This document shows, in pieces, positions 1 through 9,300 of a stretch of 64,000 nt of DNA. Both the position numbers and the translations under genes were made by a program. Numbering within the stretch: position 1 is the first letter of the stretch; each line of letters begins with the position of its first letter. Source of the DNA: Caloramator sp. E03 (GTDB lineage: Bacteria; Bacillota; Clostridia; Clostridiales; Caloramatoraceae). The stretch is from contig NZ_CP040093.1 of the NCBI RefSeq assembly GCF_006016075.1, positions 1,054,001-1,118,000 of the forward strand. Reading direction: 5' to 3'. Below the pieces are notes generated by a model that made no database searches, was not told the origin of the DNA, and saw nothing but the letters and a program-made list of their open reading frames with translations.

Positions 1-262
1 GCGTATTTGCATCACCAGCAGCATTTGCTATCTGAACTTCAACCCCATCTTTTTCAAACATCTGCTTTACACTATTTGATAGATTAGCTAAAAAAGGTTC
101 TGAAGTATCAGGTATACAATATCCTATTAATTTTCTTTTATTTGTTGTTTCTTGATTTGTTGTTTTAGTGGTTGTCGAATTCCCACACCCACTTGTTATT
201 AAAACTGCAATCATAAAAAATACACATAAAAAAAGTGTTGAAATTTTGTTGAATTTTTTCAT
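1..262 (-). CDS. sugar-binding lipoprotein of an ABC transporter, N-terminal part only
   Basis: Partial gene: the start is at 262 and the rest lies beyond the left edge. A GGGGG ribosome binding site precedes the ATG. The first 26 residues are a lipoprotein signal peptide: two Lys, a hydrophobic core and the lipobox ITSGC with Cys26. A Ser/Thr/Gln-rich linker follows. Then comes RKLIGYCIPDTSEPFLANLS, which resembles the first strand and helix of periplasmic-binding-protein type 1 (RbsB/XylF-like) proteins. It lies downstream of the kinase and the degenerate ABC ATPase on the same strand. It is therefore either the transporter's binding protein or the extracellular sensor for the kinase. The ligand cannot be told. 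Confidence 0.8.
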   Translation of the reverse strand, partial: MKKFNKISTLFLCVFFMIAVLITSGCGNSTTTKTTNQETTNKRKLIGYCIPDTSEPFLANLSNSVKQMFEKDGVEVQIANAAGDANT

Positions 263-353
263 AATTCATCCCCCTTCTTCAATCTATTGAAAGTATATTT
301 ATTTTTCATTTATATAGTATCGTATGAATTTTTCGAAAACAATGAGAGTAAAT

Positions 354-1826
354 TTAGATTTGGTGGACTTTATTAATATCTTTTTCTTCATCATTTAAAA
401 TATATTGAACCATACTTTTATTAATTATTGCTATTCTATCACATACATTTAGAATTTCTGATTGATCTGATGAAATAATTATAAAAGAAATACCTTCCTT
501 TCTCATAAATTCAATTAATAAATGAATTTCTTTTCTTGACATAAGATCCATCCCTCTAAATGGATTGAACATTATAATAATATCCGGTTTATATAAAAGC
601 CATCTATACATAAGAATTTTCTGCTTATTAAGCCTATTTAGTTCTTTTATTTCTATATCTTTATCATAGCAATCTATATTCAATGTCTTTGAATATTCCT
701 TTAACACAAAATCTAAAATTTTATTTTTAATGAATAAAAATTTGCTTATATTTTTAAGTTTCATAAAAATTATATTTTCAGCTAAGCTCATATTATAAAA
801 AATACTTTTTTGAAGGCCATCTTCAGGTATTATTCCAATTTTATATTTTAATGCCTCTCTATAGTTTTTAAATTTAACTTCTTTTCCTTTTAAAATAACA
901 CAACTATTTTCTTTTCCTTCAGGAGAGAAAAAAACTTCTTTTAACAATTCCTCATAATTCCTTTCCACGTCCATTATTCCCAGTATTTCTCCCCTATACA
1001 GGTTTAAACTTATATCATTTACTGAACCTTTTACACGCAAATCCTTAATCTTTAAAATTTCCTCTTCAAAGCTCTTCTTAGGCTGTATTATTTTTTCATT
1101 AAAATGTATTCCTTTAAGTAATATGCTGATTTTTTCCCCACAGAATTCATCTTTGTATAAATTTTTTATTGTAGTACCTTCTCTTAATATCGTCATTCTA
1201 TCACATATACCCATTATATCTTCAAACTGATTATTAGTTATTATAAATGATATACCGGTATTTTTTAAAGCAAATATAACCTGCTTTAAATTTTCAATAT
1301 CCTTTTTTGAATATCCTCCAAATATATCATCTATTACTATTATCTTAGAATTAAGTGAAACAGCCTTAACTAATAAAATTAAATACTGTTCAGGTATTGA
1401 TAGATCCTCAATTAGCATTTTAGGATTAACATTCATATTAATCATTTTTAACAATTTATTTGTTTCGTTATTTATAGCATTTTCATTTAAAGTTATTTTT
1501 TTTAAACTATTTTCTCTGATAACAAATATATTATCTGATATCGTTAAGTTAGGTATTAATTGTAAATTATTATATATGCAAAAAATACCCATTTTACCTG
1601 GTTTTTTTATTCTGTCAGATATTATTTTTTTACCATATAAATATATATTGCCTTCATCTATAGCTTGTGTGCCATTTAATATTTTTGTAATAGTTGTTTT
1701 ACCAGAATCATTTAAACCTATTAATCCCAATACTTCACCATAAAACAAGTTAATATTAATATTGTGAAGCTGTATTTCATTATTATTTATTCTAATTCGT
1801 TCCATTCTTAATATTTCTTGTTTCAT
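354..1826 (-). CDS. RbsA-like tandem ABC ATPase with degenerate catalytic motifs
   Basis: 490 residues, with the length and two-NBD layout of sugar importer ATPases (RbsA/XylG/MglA). NBD1 keeps a Walker A (GLNDSGKTT). It has a changed Q-loop region (YNN where HQE is usual), a broken signature (LSIPEQ), a Walker B of IIVIDD without the catalytic Glu, and Asn in place of the switch His (ITNNQ). NBD2 has no GK in its Walker A region (GIMDVERNYEELL). Its signature is ELNRLNKQK and its Walker B is IIIMFNPFRG, with no Asp/Glu. Related RbsA proteins tolerate a weak NBD2, but not losses in both halves. RBS AAAGGG and the ATG fit. It sits between the kinase and a binding lipoprotein. I infer a regulatory or pseudo-ATPase role rather than transport power. 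Confidence 0.85.
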   Translation of the reverse strand: MKQEILRMERIRINNNEIQLHNININLFYGEVLGLIGLNDSGKTTITKILNGTQAIDEGNIYLYGKKIISDRIKKPGKMGIFCIYNNLQLIPNLTISDNIFVIRENSLKKITLNENAINNETNKLLKMINMNVNPKMLIEDLSIPEQYLILLVKAVSLNSKIIVIDDIFGGYSKKDIENLKQVIFALKNTGISFIITNNQFEDIMGICDRMTILREGTTIKNLYKDEFCGEKISILLKGIHFNEKIIQPKKSFEEEILKIKDLRVKGSVNDISLNLYRGEILGIMDVERNYEELLKEVFFSPEGKENSCVILKGKEVKFKNYREALKYKIGIIPEDGLQKSIFYNMSLAENIIFMKLKNISKFLFIKNKILDFVLKEYSKTLNIDCYDKDIEIKELNRLNKQKILMYRWLLYKPDIIIMFNPFRGMDLMSRKEIHLLIEFMRKEGISFIIISSDQSEILNVCDRIAIINKSMVQYILNDEEKDINKVHQI

Positions 1827-1837
1827 TTTTTTACCCT

Positions 1838-2818
1838 TTAAATTATAGTTTTATTCTCTTCTTTTCTTATTAATGGTAATACAATTTCTACATCAGTTCC
1901 TATTTCAGGTGTACTGTAAATTTTAATCCCATATTCTTCACCAAACAAAAGTTTTATTCTCCTATCAACATTAATAAGTGCAATCCCTGATTTTTTCTGT
2001 TCTTTATTTTCAGATATAAATTTAAATGCATTATTTAATTTTTCATTTAGAACTTCAACCTTTTCTTTCTCCATACCTATTCCATTGTCACTAATAATAA
2101 TTACTATCCTATCCTGCGTGTTATATATCCTTATAACAACTGTACCTTTACCTATTTTAGGTTCTAGGCCATGATAAATAGCATTTTCCACAATTGGCTG
2201 AAGAGTTAGTTTTGGTATACTACATTCTAAGATTCCTTCATCGCAATCATCAAATTTTTTTACTATATTAAACTTATTATTAAACCTATATTGTTGAATA
2301 AGAAAATAGTTATCAATATTTTTTAGCTCATCCTCTAAAGTTACAATAGAGCCTTTTAGGCTTATACTATATCTAAAAAAGTTTGCAAGTGCTTCTGTCA
2401 TATCTGCTATTCCACTAGCCCCCTCTATGAGAGCTTGTCCTCTAATTGATTCAAGAGTGTTATACAAAAAATGAGGCTTTATTTGACTTTGAAGTGCATC
2501 AATTTCAGTTTTTTTTGATAGATTATTCAATAAAAATTCTTTATCAGTTTTACATAAATCACACTTTAAATTGCTATTATTTTTAATTTCTTCTTCAAAC
2601 CTTAATATAAATAACACAAAAGAAACTATTAATAAAGCTAAAATAATAAGATTCAATACTATTAATATCTTTAAATCAATCTGGTATTTAATGCTATAAT
2701 ATATAAGGATAATCGTTTCAAATAGCAATATAAAAATTGCATTAAAATAAAATATTTTTAGATAATGTTCTTTATGTTTCAAAATTTTCTCAAGTATTTT
2801 CTTCAAATACTCAATCAT
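1838..2818 (-). CDS. LytS/YesM-family sensor histidine kinase without extracellular domain
   Basis: 326 residues from the ATG at 2818, which has GGAGG five bases upstream; an in-frame TTG at 2830 is less likely. Two transmembrane segments lie at about residues 21-43 and 50-73, joined by a loop of only a few residues, so the kinase has no sensor domain of its own. The His_kinase domain holds the phosphorylated His in SQIKPHFLYNTL (His116). The ATPase domain has an N box (IVENAIYHGLEP) and a G box (ISDNGIGM). Kinases of this shape, such as clostridial LytS, work with an extracellular sugar-binding protein. The lipoprotein at the left edge is the obvious candidate. It lies between the response regulator and the ABC-like gene in one operon. 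Confidence 0.9.
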   Translation of the reverse strand: MIEYLKKILEKILKHKEHYLKIFYFNAIFILLFETIILIYYSIKYQIDLKILIVLNLIILALLIVSFVLFILRFEEEIKNNSNLKCDLCKTDKEFLLNNLSKKTEIDALQSQIKPHFLYNTLESIRGQALIEGASGIADMTEALANFFRYSISLKGSIVTLEDELKNIDNYFLIQQYRFNNKFNIVKKFDDCDEGILECSIPKLTLQPIVENAIYHGLEPKIGKGTVVIRIYNTQDRIVIIISDNGIGMEKEKVEVLNEKLNNAFKFISENKEQKKSGIALINVDRRIKLLFGEEYGIKIYSTPEIGTDVEIVLPLIRKEENKTII

Positions 2819-2846
2819 CTTATCCTCCAAATTTAACTTCTAAAAA

Positions 2847-4456
2847 TTATGAATATAGCTTTCTATACTCTAAAGGTTTAATCCCCACAACTTTCGTAAA
2901 TAATTTGCTAAAATATTTTGAATCTTTGTATCCTACCATATCTGCAATTTGACATATATTATAGTTTTTATTTTTTAATAATTCCTTTGCTATATCAATT
3001 CTATAATTAATTAAATATTCACTAAAATTCATGCCTACTTCCTTTTTGAACATTACACTAAAATAAACAGGATTTAAGTGAACTTCATTGGCTATATCCT
3101 CTAATGTAATATCCTTTTTATAGTTCTTACTAATATATTGTTTAGCAACTCTTATTGGCTTGTTTTCCTGGGCTTTTTTATATTGAAGATGCATCTCCAG
3201 ACATTCATTTAATGATTCAACAATATTCTTAACAATCTCATTTAAACTTTTACAACTATCTATTTTTTGTATATTTTTTCTTTGATATAATCTTCATATT
3301 GAAAATCAGTTTTTTTCATTGTATCAAAAAATATTTCAATTATTTTATTGTACCCTTTAAATATTATTAGAGGATCTTCTTCTATTTTAAATCTAACTGA
3401 ATTAAAGAAATCATTAATCCAAGTTTCTATTCCTTTTTTATCAAAGGACTCTATATAATTTGTAAAACTTATTTCTTTTTCCACAGTTAATAACTCACTA
3501 ATATTTACACACCCTAAATTAAAGTTTGATGCATCTAATGTTTTATCTATTCCTAAAACTACCCTGCAATTTATTAAATCCAAAGCTGACTTTAATGAAT
3601 CGGGAATAAATTTTATATTATCAGCAACTAATCCAAAAGCCATAGTTAAATAAAAATATTCCTGTATCTCAAGATAATTTTTAACATCTTCAAATATTTT
3701 TTTATAAATTTTTTTCATTAAATTACTTTTTTCTTCACAGTAATTTAAGATACATACTACTCTTTTATTAAAATTTATCGTTTCTATATCTTGACATATT
3801 TCTTTTAAGTTTTTTTTAACTATTTCACATAGCTTATTAAGAATTATATTCTCATAGTTTTCATTTATATCTTCATTGTTTTTTTTATCAACTTTTAAAA
3901 TAATCCCTTGAAACTTTCCAGATTTAAAATTGAAATTATATTCATTATTTATTTTATTGATATCAGTATCTTCAACGTTGTTGATATTTAATAATATATT
4001 ATATAAAAATTGTTTTCTTATTCTCCCTATATTGTATGTGAGCTGTTTTCTTATCATCATTTCTTCTTCAAGTTTTTTATTATTTATAAAGTATCTATCC
4101 CTTAGCTTTATTAAAATATTAAGTAATTCTTCTTTATTTATTGGTTTTAGAAGGTAATCCTCTACACCGTATCTAACCGCATTTTGTGCATACTCAAACT
4201 GTTTATGCCCACTTATTATTATAAAATTTGTTTCTATGCCTGACTCTCTAACTTTTTTTATCAATTCCAATCCATCTATCCCAGGCATTCTTATATCAGT
4301 TATAACAATATAAGGCTTTTCATTTAAAATTGCATTATATGCGTCAATTCCATTATCAACTTCTGCAACAATTTTTATCCCAAGCTTATCCCAATCTATT
4401 AACTTTTCAATAAGTTTGCAAACCCATATCTCATCATCTGCAATTATAGCTTTCAT
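2847..4456 (-). pseudogene. YesN-type response regulator, receiver plus AraC HTH, split by a one-base frameshift
   Basis: The first part, from the ATG at 4456 (AAAGGTG upstream) to a TAG at 3260-3262, holds the receiver domain (ADDEIW; phospho-Asp in ITDIRMPG) and a long linker. The C-terminal double-HTH AraC domain (ending GIKPLEYRKLYS) is in another frame, 2847-3194. That second frame is open back to the TAG. Adding one base to the A6 run (T6 at 3263-3268 on the plus strand) joins the two into one protein of 536 residues, a normal YesN length. So this is a single gene with a frameshift: true mutation, sequence error, or slippage on the A-run. It would bind DNA and act with the neighbouring LytS/YesM kinase on sugar genes. 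Confidence 0.85.
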
Positions 4457-4485
4457 ACACATCACACCTTTTATAAATAAAATAT

Positions 4486-5970
4486 TTATTTAAATAAATC
4501 TGGTACAAATTTTTTAACATCTACATCTTTAAATTTTGCTCTTTTAAAAGATTCTTTTAGGTGAAATGGTACTGTACAATCAAAAATTACTTTGCATGAT
4601 ATTCCTTTTTGAGTTATAAATGGATTATATTCTGAAGTTTGTGAAGGATCTAAAGGATGACACCTAACCCCTGGAATAAATATAGTATCAATATCCCCTT
4701 GGTAACGTGTATTTAGAGCCCATAGCACATCATTGCTATCAAAAATATCCACATCTTCATCAACTAAAATTACATGTTTTAATTCTGAAAAAGCAGAAAA
4801 TGCTATTAAAGCAGCTTGTCTTTGTCTACCTTCATCACTTGGTATACTCTTTTTAAATTGAATTATAGCCATATATTTTCCACCACCTGATGAGTGACAA
4901 TAAACATTAACTAACTTACCTGGCATAGCTCTTTCTATCATATTAATAATGCTTGCTTCCGTCGGTATCCCAGCCATACTTACATGTTCTTCACTTGGCC
5001 CTATACATGTTTGCATAATAGGATTAAACCTGTGTGTAACCGCCTTTACTTTTATTACAGGAACTGCTGAGTCTGCGACTCCAATATATCCTGGAAATTC
5101 AGGCATTGCTTTACCTGTATTTGTATTAATATCTTCTCTTATTCTCTTATTTGGGATTATTTCTCCTTCAATAACATATTCAGCTTTAGCAATTGCTTTT
5201 TCATTAATTGTTAGGCATTGAACCAGCTCTACAGGTTCTTTTCTTATTGCCCCGGCAATACTTAATTCATTAAATCCAAGTGGTGTTGTTGGAGGCTCAA
5301 AACATGCCCCAATTTCTATTGCAGGATCTACTCCTATACTAATGGAAATAGGAAGAGGCTCACCTTTCTCTTCCGCTTTCTTTCTATAAGCATCTAAATG
5401 CCTACATCCAGGTGTGAAAAAAATAGAAATTTCATCTTTATTTTGAATACATAATCTGTGTATTGTAATATCTGATTCGCCAGTTTCAGGATCTGATGCA
5501 TAGCACATCCCCATTGTTATATAAGGGCCTGCATCTTCTTCTGTGTTTGTTGCTGCAGGAATAATTTTTCTAATATCAAAACCTTCCTTATTTGCATAGT
5601 GTACTACCTGCTGGCACGGTGCTTTTTCCTTAGGCACTATAATTGGCTCAATAGGATTTTTTACAGATTCATTTAGAAAAAATCCAAGTTTATCAGGCTC
5701 TGTACCTAAAAGCAGTGCAACTCTTTTGCGGCTAGCTAAAAGACCTATAATAACCCTTGCATCTTTATAACCATTTATATTATTAAATATCATTGCAGGC
5801 CCTACTTTTGTAGGACGCTGCACAGTTCCTCCTGCTCCTATATATCTATACACCCCTGCCAATTCTGCATGGAGATCAACTTCCTCATTTGTCTCAATTA
5901 ATTGATCAGGCACAGTTTTAAGCAATTCTATTGCCGAGCGTAAATCATTAACCTTTATATTTTCATTCAT
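4486..5970 (-). CDS. UbiD-family prenyl-FMN-dependent decarboxylase
   Basis: 494 residues from the ATG at 5970, with GAGGAG nine bases upstream; an in-frame TTG lies at 5991. It matches the UbiD/aromatic or acrylic acid (de)carboxylase family: YRYIGAGGTVQRPTKVGPA near the N terminus, DAGPYITMG, and the active-site region LGFNELSIAGAIRKEPVELV with the conserved Glu. These enzymes use prenylated FMN made by UbiX, and no ubiX is in this window. It lies 30 bp upstream of the YesN-type regulator on the same strand and could be read with it. The substrate cannot be assigned; menaquinone/ubiquinone synthesis is not implied. Residues about 60-460 cover the fold. Confidence 0.88.
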   Translation of the reverse strand: MNENIKVNDLRSAIELLKTVPDQLIETNEEVDLHAELAGVYRYIGAGGTVQRPTKVGPAMIFNNINGYKDARVIIGLLASRKRVALLLGTEPDKLGFFLNESVKNPIEPIIVPKEKAPCQQVVHYANKEGFDIRKIIPAATNTEEDAGPYITMGMCYASDPETGESDITIHRLCIQNKDEISIFFTPGCRHLDAYRKKAEEKGEPLPISISIGVDPAIEIGACFEPPTTPLGFNELSIAGAIRKEPVELVQCLTINEKAIAKAEYVIEGEIIPNKRIREDINTNTGKAMPEFPGYIGVADSAVPVIKVKAVTHRFNPIMQTCIGPSEEHVSMAGIPTEASIINMIERAMPGKLVNVYCHSSGGGKYMAIIQFKKSIPSDEGRQRQAALIAFSAFSELKHVILVDEDVDIFDSNDVLWALNTRYQGDIDTIFIPGVRCHPLDPSQTSEYNPFITQKGISCKVIFDCTVPFHLKESFKRAKFKDVDVKKFVPDLFK

Positions 5971-6085
5971 TGTTTGTTTCTCCTCACTCAAAATATAATA
6001 TTACTAATACATATAATATATTTTCATCTACAATTGAACAATTCATTATTGAATATAATAATATTCCTAATTGGAATAAATACTT

Positions 6086-6117
6086 CAAAAAATAAAAAAG
6101 GACGGGATTCCGTCCTA
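6086..6117 (-). terminator. intrinsic terminator of carAB
   Basis: On the minus strand an AGGACGG stem, AATC loop and CCGTCCT stem are followed by a T-rich tract (TTTTTATTTTTT). The carB stop codon TAG lies in the 5' arm, so translation ends inside the hairpin. Confidence 0.85.
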
Positions 6118-9100
6118 TTTGTTTAAATAATCCGAGAGGGGTCTAAAAATTACTGGCACATCATTCCTCTTTACATCTACTGCTTTTAAATATATTTTCA
6201 AGGTATCTAAGCAGGTAAAAAGAGGAACTTTAAGCTCAGCACATCTTTTTCGTATTTTAAATCCTGTTGTAGTATTAATATTCCCTACTGTTGGCGTATT
6301 TATTACAAAATCTATTTTCCCTTTTGATAGCATATTTAAAACATCATCCACATCTACTATTTCACACTCTATGCCATCTTTTATTAAAACCTTTGCCGTC
6401 CCTTCTGAGGATAATATTTTAAATCCTCTCTTTTCATATTCCTTAATTATATGTGCTGCTTCAAACTTATCGTAATCATTAAGTGAAACATATATATTTC
6501 CTTCTTTTAATATAGGTATGCCTGCCGCAGTAAAAGCTTTATATGCAGCCACATCAACACTCTGCCCTATTCCTAATACTTCTCCTGTTGATTTCATCTC
6601 AGGGCCTAAGAATATATCTGCATCTGCTATTTTTTCGTTTGAAAAAACCGGAACCTTAACAACGTAGTAGTCTTTGCTTTTTAAAAGCCCTATACCATAT
6701 TCGCTATCCTTTAGTTTTTTTCCAAAAGCTGCTTCAACTGCAAGCTTTACCATAGGAACTCCCGTTACCTTGCTTAATATAGGAACAGTCCTTGAGGCCC
6801 TTGGATTAACTTCAATTACATAAAGATCTTTGCCATCATAAACATACTGTATATTTATAAGCCCTATAGTTTTTAAACCTATAGCAATTTTTTTAGTATA
6901 ATCTACAAGCTTTTTAATAACATCATCAGATAAACTAATAGTAGGATATATTGTAACACTATCCCCAGAGTGAACCCCTGTTCTTTCAACATGCTCCATA
7001 ATACCCGGAATTAAAATATCTTCTCCATCGCATACCGCATCAACCTCTATTTCTGTTCCTCTAATATATTTATCTACAATCACCTGATATTCTTCAAATA
7101 TACTACTTGCCATATTCATATAATCAATTAAGCTTTTTTCATCGTAAATTATTCTCATAGCTCTACCGCCTATTACATAAGAAGGTCTTACAACAACAGG
7201 ATAACCTATTTCTTGTGCTGTTTTTAAAACTTCATTTATTTTTGTAACTGCACATCCCTTTGGTGTTGGTATATTCAGTTTTTCAAGGAACAGTCTAAAT
7301 TTATCCCTGTCCTCTGCAATATCTATTGATTCAACACTTGTCCCAAGTATTTTAACTCCCCTATCTTGAAGCTTTTTAGCAAGGTTTATTGCCGTTTGTC
7401 CACCAAGCTGCACAAAAACTCCAACAGGTTTTTCCTTTCTTATAACATTTAAAACATCATCAATGTACAGGGATTCAAAATAAAGTTTATCTGCAGTATC
7501 AAAATCTGTACTTACCGTTTCAGGATTGTTATTAATAATAATTGCCTCATATCCTAAAGCTTTAGCAGCCCATACCCCATGTACACAGCAGTAGTCAAAT
7601 TCGATTCCCTGGCCTATTCTAATAGGCCCTGAACCTATAACAACAACTTTTTCTTTACTGGAAACAATGCTTTCATCTTCACTTTCATAGCAGGAATAAT
7701 AATAGGGAGTCTGTGCCTCAAATTCACTGCTACATGTATCAACCATCTTATACACAGGATATATTTTGTATTCTTTTCTTATATTATCAAGCTCATCTTT
7801 TGTAGCTCCCGTTAAGCTACATATCTCATCATCGGTGAACCCCATAAGCTCAGCCTTTTTTATGGTATCCTTATCAAGCTTTTTCTCTTTAAGTTCATTT
7901 TCAATGTCAACTATATTTTTAATAGAATTTAAAAACCATTTGTCTATCTTAGTTAACTCATATAATCTGTCTATATCAACTCCAAGCCTTAAGGCTCTTG
8001 ATATTGCAAATATCCTCTCATCATCACACTGTTTTATCTTATCGATTACCTCATCTATACCCAACTTTTCAATCGAAGGTATTCTAAGCCCTGTTAAGTT
8101 CCCTTCAAGACAAGATATAGCCTTTAAAAGAGCACTTTCAAAGGTTCTGTCTATTGCCATAACTTCTCCTGTTGCCTTCATCTGCGTTCCAAGACTTCTC
8201 TTTGCATAGCTAAATTTATCAAAGGGCCATTTTGGTATTTTAAGCACAACATAATCTATTGCTGGTTCGAAAAAAGCACTAGAGCACTTTGTAACATAGT
8301 TTTTAAGCTCATCAAGGCTATAACCTATTGCAATTTTTGCTGCAATCTTAGCTATCGGATATCCTGCTGCCTTTGATGCAAGGGCACTTGAACGGCTCAC
8401 CCTAGGGTTTACTTCTATTACAATATATCTATCACTGTTTGGATCAAGGGCAAGCTGCACATTGCATCCGCCCTCAATATTAAGGCTTCTTACTATTTTA
8501 ATAGCAGCATTTCTAAGCATTTGATACTGCTTTTCGTTTAAAGTTTGAGAAGGTGCTACAACTATGCTGTCCCCTGTATGAACTCCTACAGGATCAACAT
8601 TTTCCATATTGCATACTATTATGCAGTTATCCTTTCCATCTCTTATTACCTCATACTCAATCTCCTTCCACCCTGCGACACTCTGTTCTATTAAAACCTG
8701 ATTTATTGGACTTAGTTTTAACCCCCTTTCGCAAACAGTTTTAAGCTCATCCATATTGTTTGCAAATCCGCCGCCAGTTCCTCCTAAAGTATAAGCCGGT
8801 CTTATTATAAGCGGAAATCCTATCCTTTCTGCAACTTCTATACACTGTTCCATGCTATTTGCAATAGCACTCTCAGGTATGGGCTCATTTATTTCAATCA
8901 TAAGCTTTTTAAATTCTTCCCTGTCCTCTGCCTTTTTTATTGCATCCTCCTTAACTCCTAAAAGCTCTACATTAAATTTTTCAAGTATTCCTTTTTGCTT
9001 TAATTGCATTGCAAGGTTTAAAGCCGTCTGACCTCCAAATCCTGCAAGTAACCCCTGAGGTCTTTCCTTTTCTATTATTTTTTCCAAGCTTTCTTCATTT

Positions 9101-9300
9101 AAAGGCTCAATATATACTTTATCTGCAATGTTAGTATCTGTCATTATAGTTGCAGGGTTGCTATTTACAAGAACAATCTCAATCCCTTCTTCTTTTAATG
9201 CTTTACAGGCCTGAGTTCCTGAATAATCAAATTCCGCCGCTTGCCCTATTATTATAGGCCCTGAACCTATTATCATAAGTTTATTATATTTTACTTTCAT
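6115..9300 (-). CDS. carB: carbamoyl-phosphate synthase large subunit
   Basis: 1061 residues, close to the 1070 or so of bacterial CarB. It has the duplicated ATP-grasp architecture: an N-half carboxyphosphate domain beginning IGSGPIIIGQAAEFDYSGTQ, a linker, and a C-half carbamate domain beginning VIGSGPIRIGQGIEFDYCC. The glycine-rich loops PAYTLGGTGGGF and PSYVIGGRAMRI are present, and an MGS-like allosteric domain occupies about the last 130 residues. It makes carbamoyl phosphate from bicarbonate, ammonia and 2 ATP for arginine and pyrimidine synthesis, using ammonia channelled from CarA. The start overlaps the end of carA by 17 bp and has AAGGAG upstream, indicating translational coupling. 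No key residue appears lost. Confidence 0.98.
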   Translation of the reverse strand: MKVKYNKLMIIGSGPIIIGQAAEFDYSGTQACKALKEEGIEIVLVNSNPATIMTDTNIADKVYIEPLNEESLEKIIEKERPQGLLAGFGGQTALNLAMQLKQKGILEKFNVELLGVKEDAIKKAEDREEFKKLMIEINEPIPESAIANSMEQCIEVAERIGFPLIIRPAYTLGGTGGGFANNMDELKTVCERGLKLSPINQVLIEQSVAGWKEIEYEVIRDGKDNCIIVCNMENVDPVGVHTGDSIVVAPSQTLNEKQYQMLRNAAIKIVRSLNIEGGCNVQLALDPNSDRYIVIEVNPRVSRSSALASKAAGYPIAKIAAKIAIGYSLDELKNYVTKCSSAFFEPAIDYVVLKIPKWPFDKFSYAKRSLGTQMKATGEVMAIDRTFESALLKAISCLEGNLTGLRIPSIEKLGIDEVIDKIKQCDDERIFAISRALRLGVDIDRLYELTKIDKWFLNSIKNIVDIENELKEKKLDKDTIKKAELMGFTDDEICSLTGATKDELDNIRKEYKIYPVYKMVDTCSSEFEAQTPYYYSCYESEDESIVSSKEKVVVIGSGPIRIGQGIEFDYCCVHGVWAAKALGYEAIIINNNPETVSTDFDTADKLYFESLYIDDVLNVIRKEKPVGVFVQLGGQTAINLAKKLQDRGVKILGTSVESIDIAEDRDKFRLFLEKLNIPTPKGCAVTKINEVLKTAQEIGYPVVVRPSYVIGGRAMRIIYDEKSLIDYMNMASSIFEEYQVIVDKYIRGTEIEVDAVCDGEDILIPGIMEHVERTGVHSGDSVTIYPTISLSDDVIKKLVDYTKKIAIGLKTIGLINIQYVYDGKDLYVIEVNPRASRTVPILSKVTGVPMVKLAVEAAFGKKLKDSEYGIGLLKSKDYYVVKVPVFSNEKIADADIFLGPEMKSTGEVLGIGQSVDVAAYKAFTAAGIPILKEGNIYVSLNDYDKFEAAHIIKEYEKRGFKILSSEGTAKVLIKDGIECEIVDVDDVLNMLSKGKIDFVINTPTVGNINTTTGFKIRKRCAELKVPLFTCLDTLKIYLKAVDVKRNDVPVIFRPLSDYLNK

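Noticed and set aside
7766-8209. 147-codon plus-strand ORF within carB
   Set aside because: Antisense to a full-length, well-conserved carB; Ser/Leu-rich shadow.
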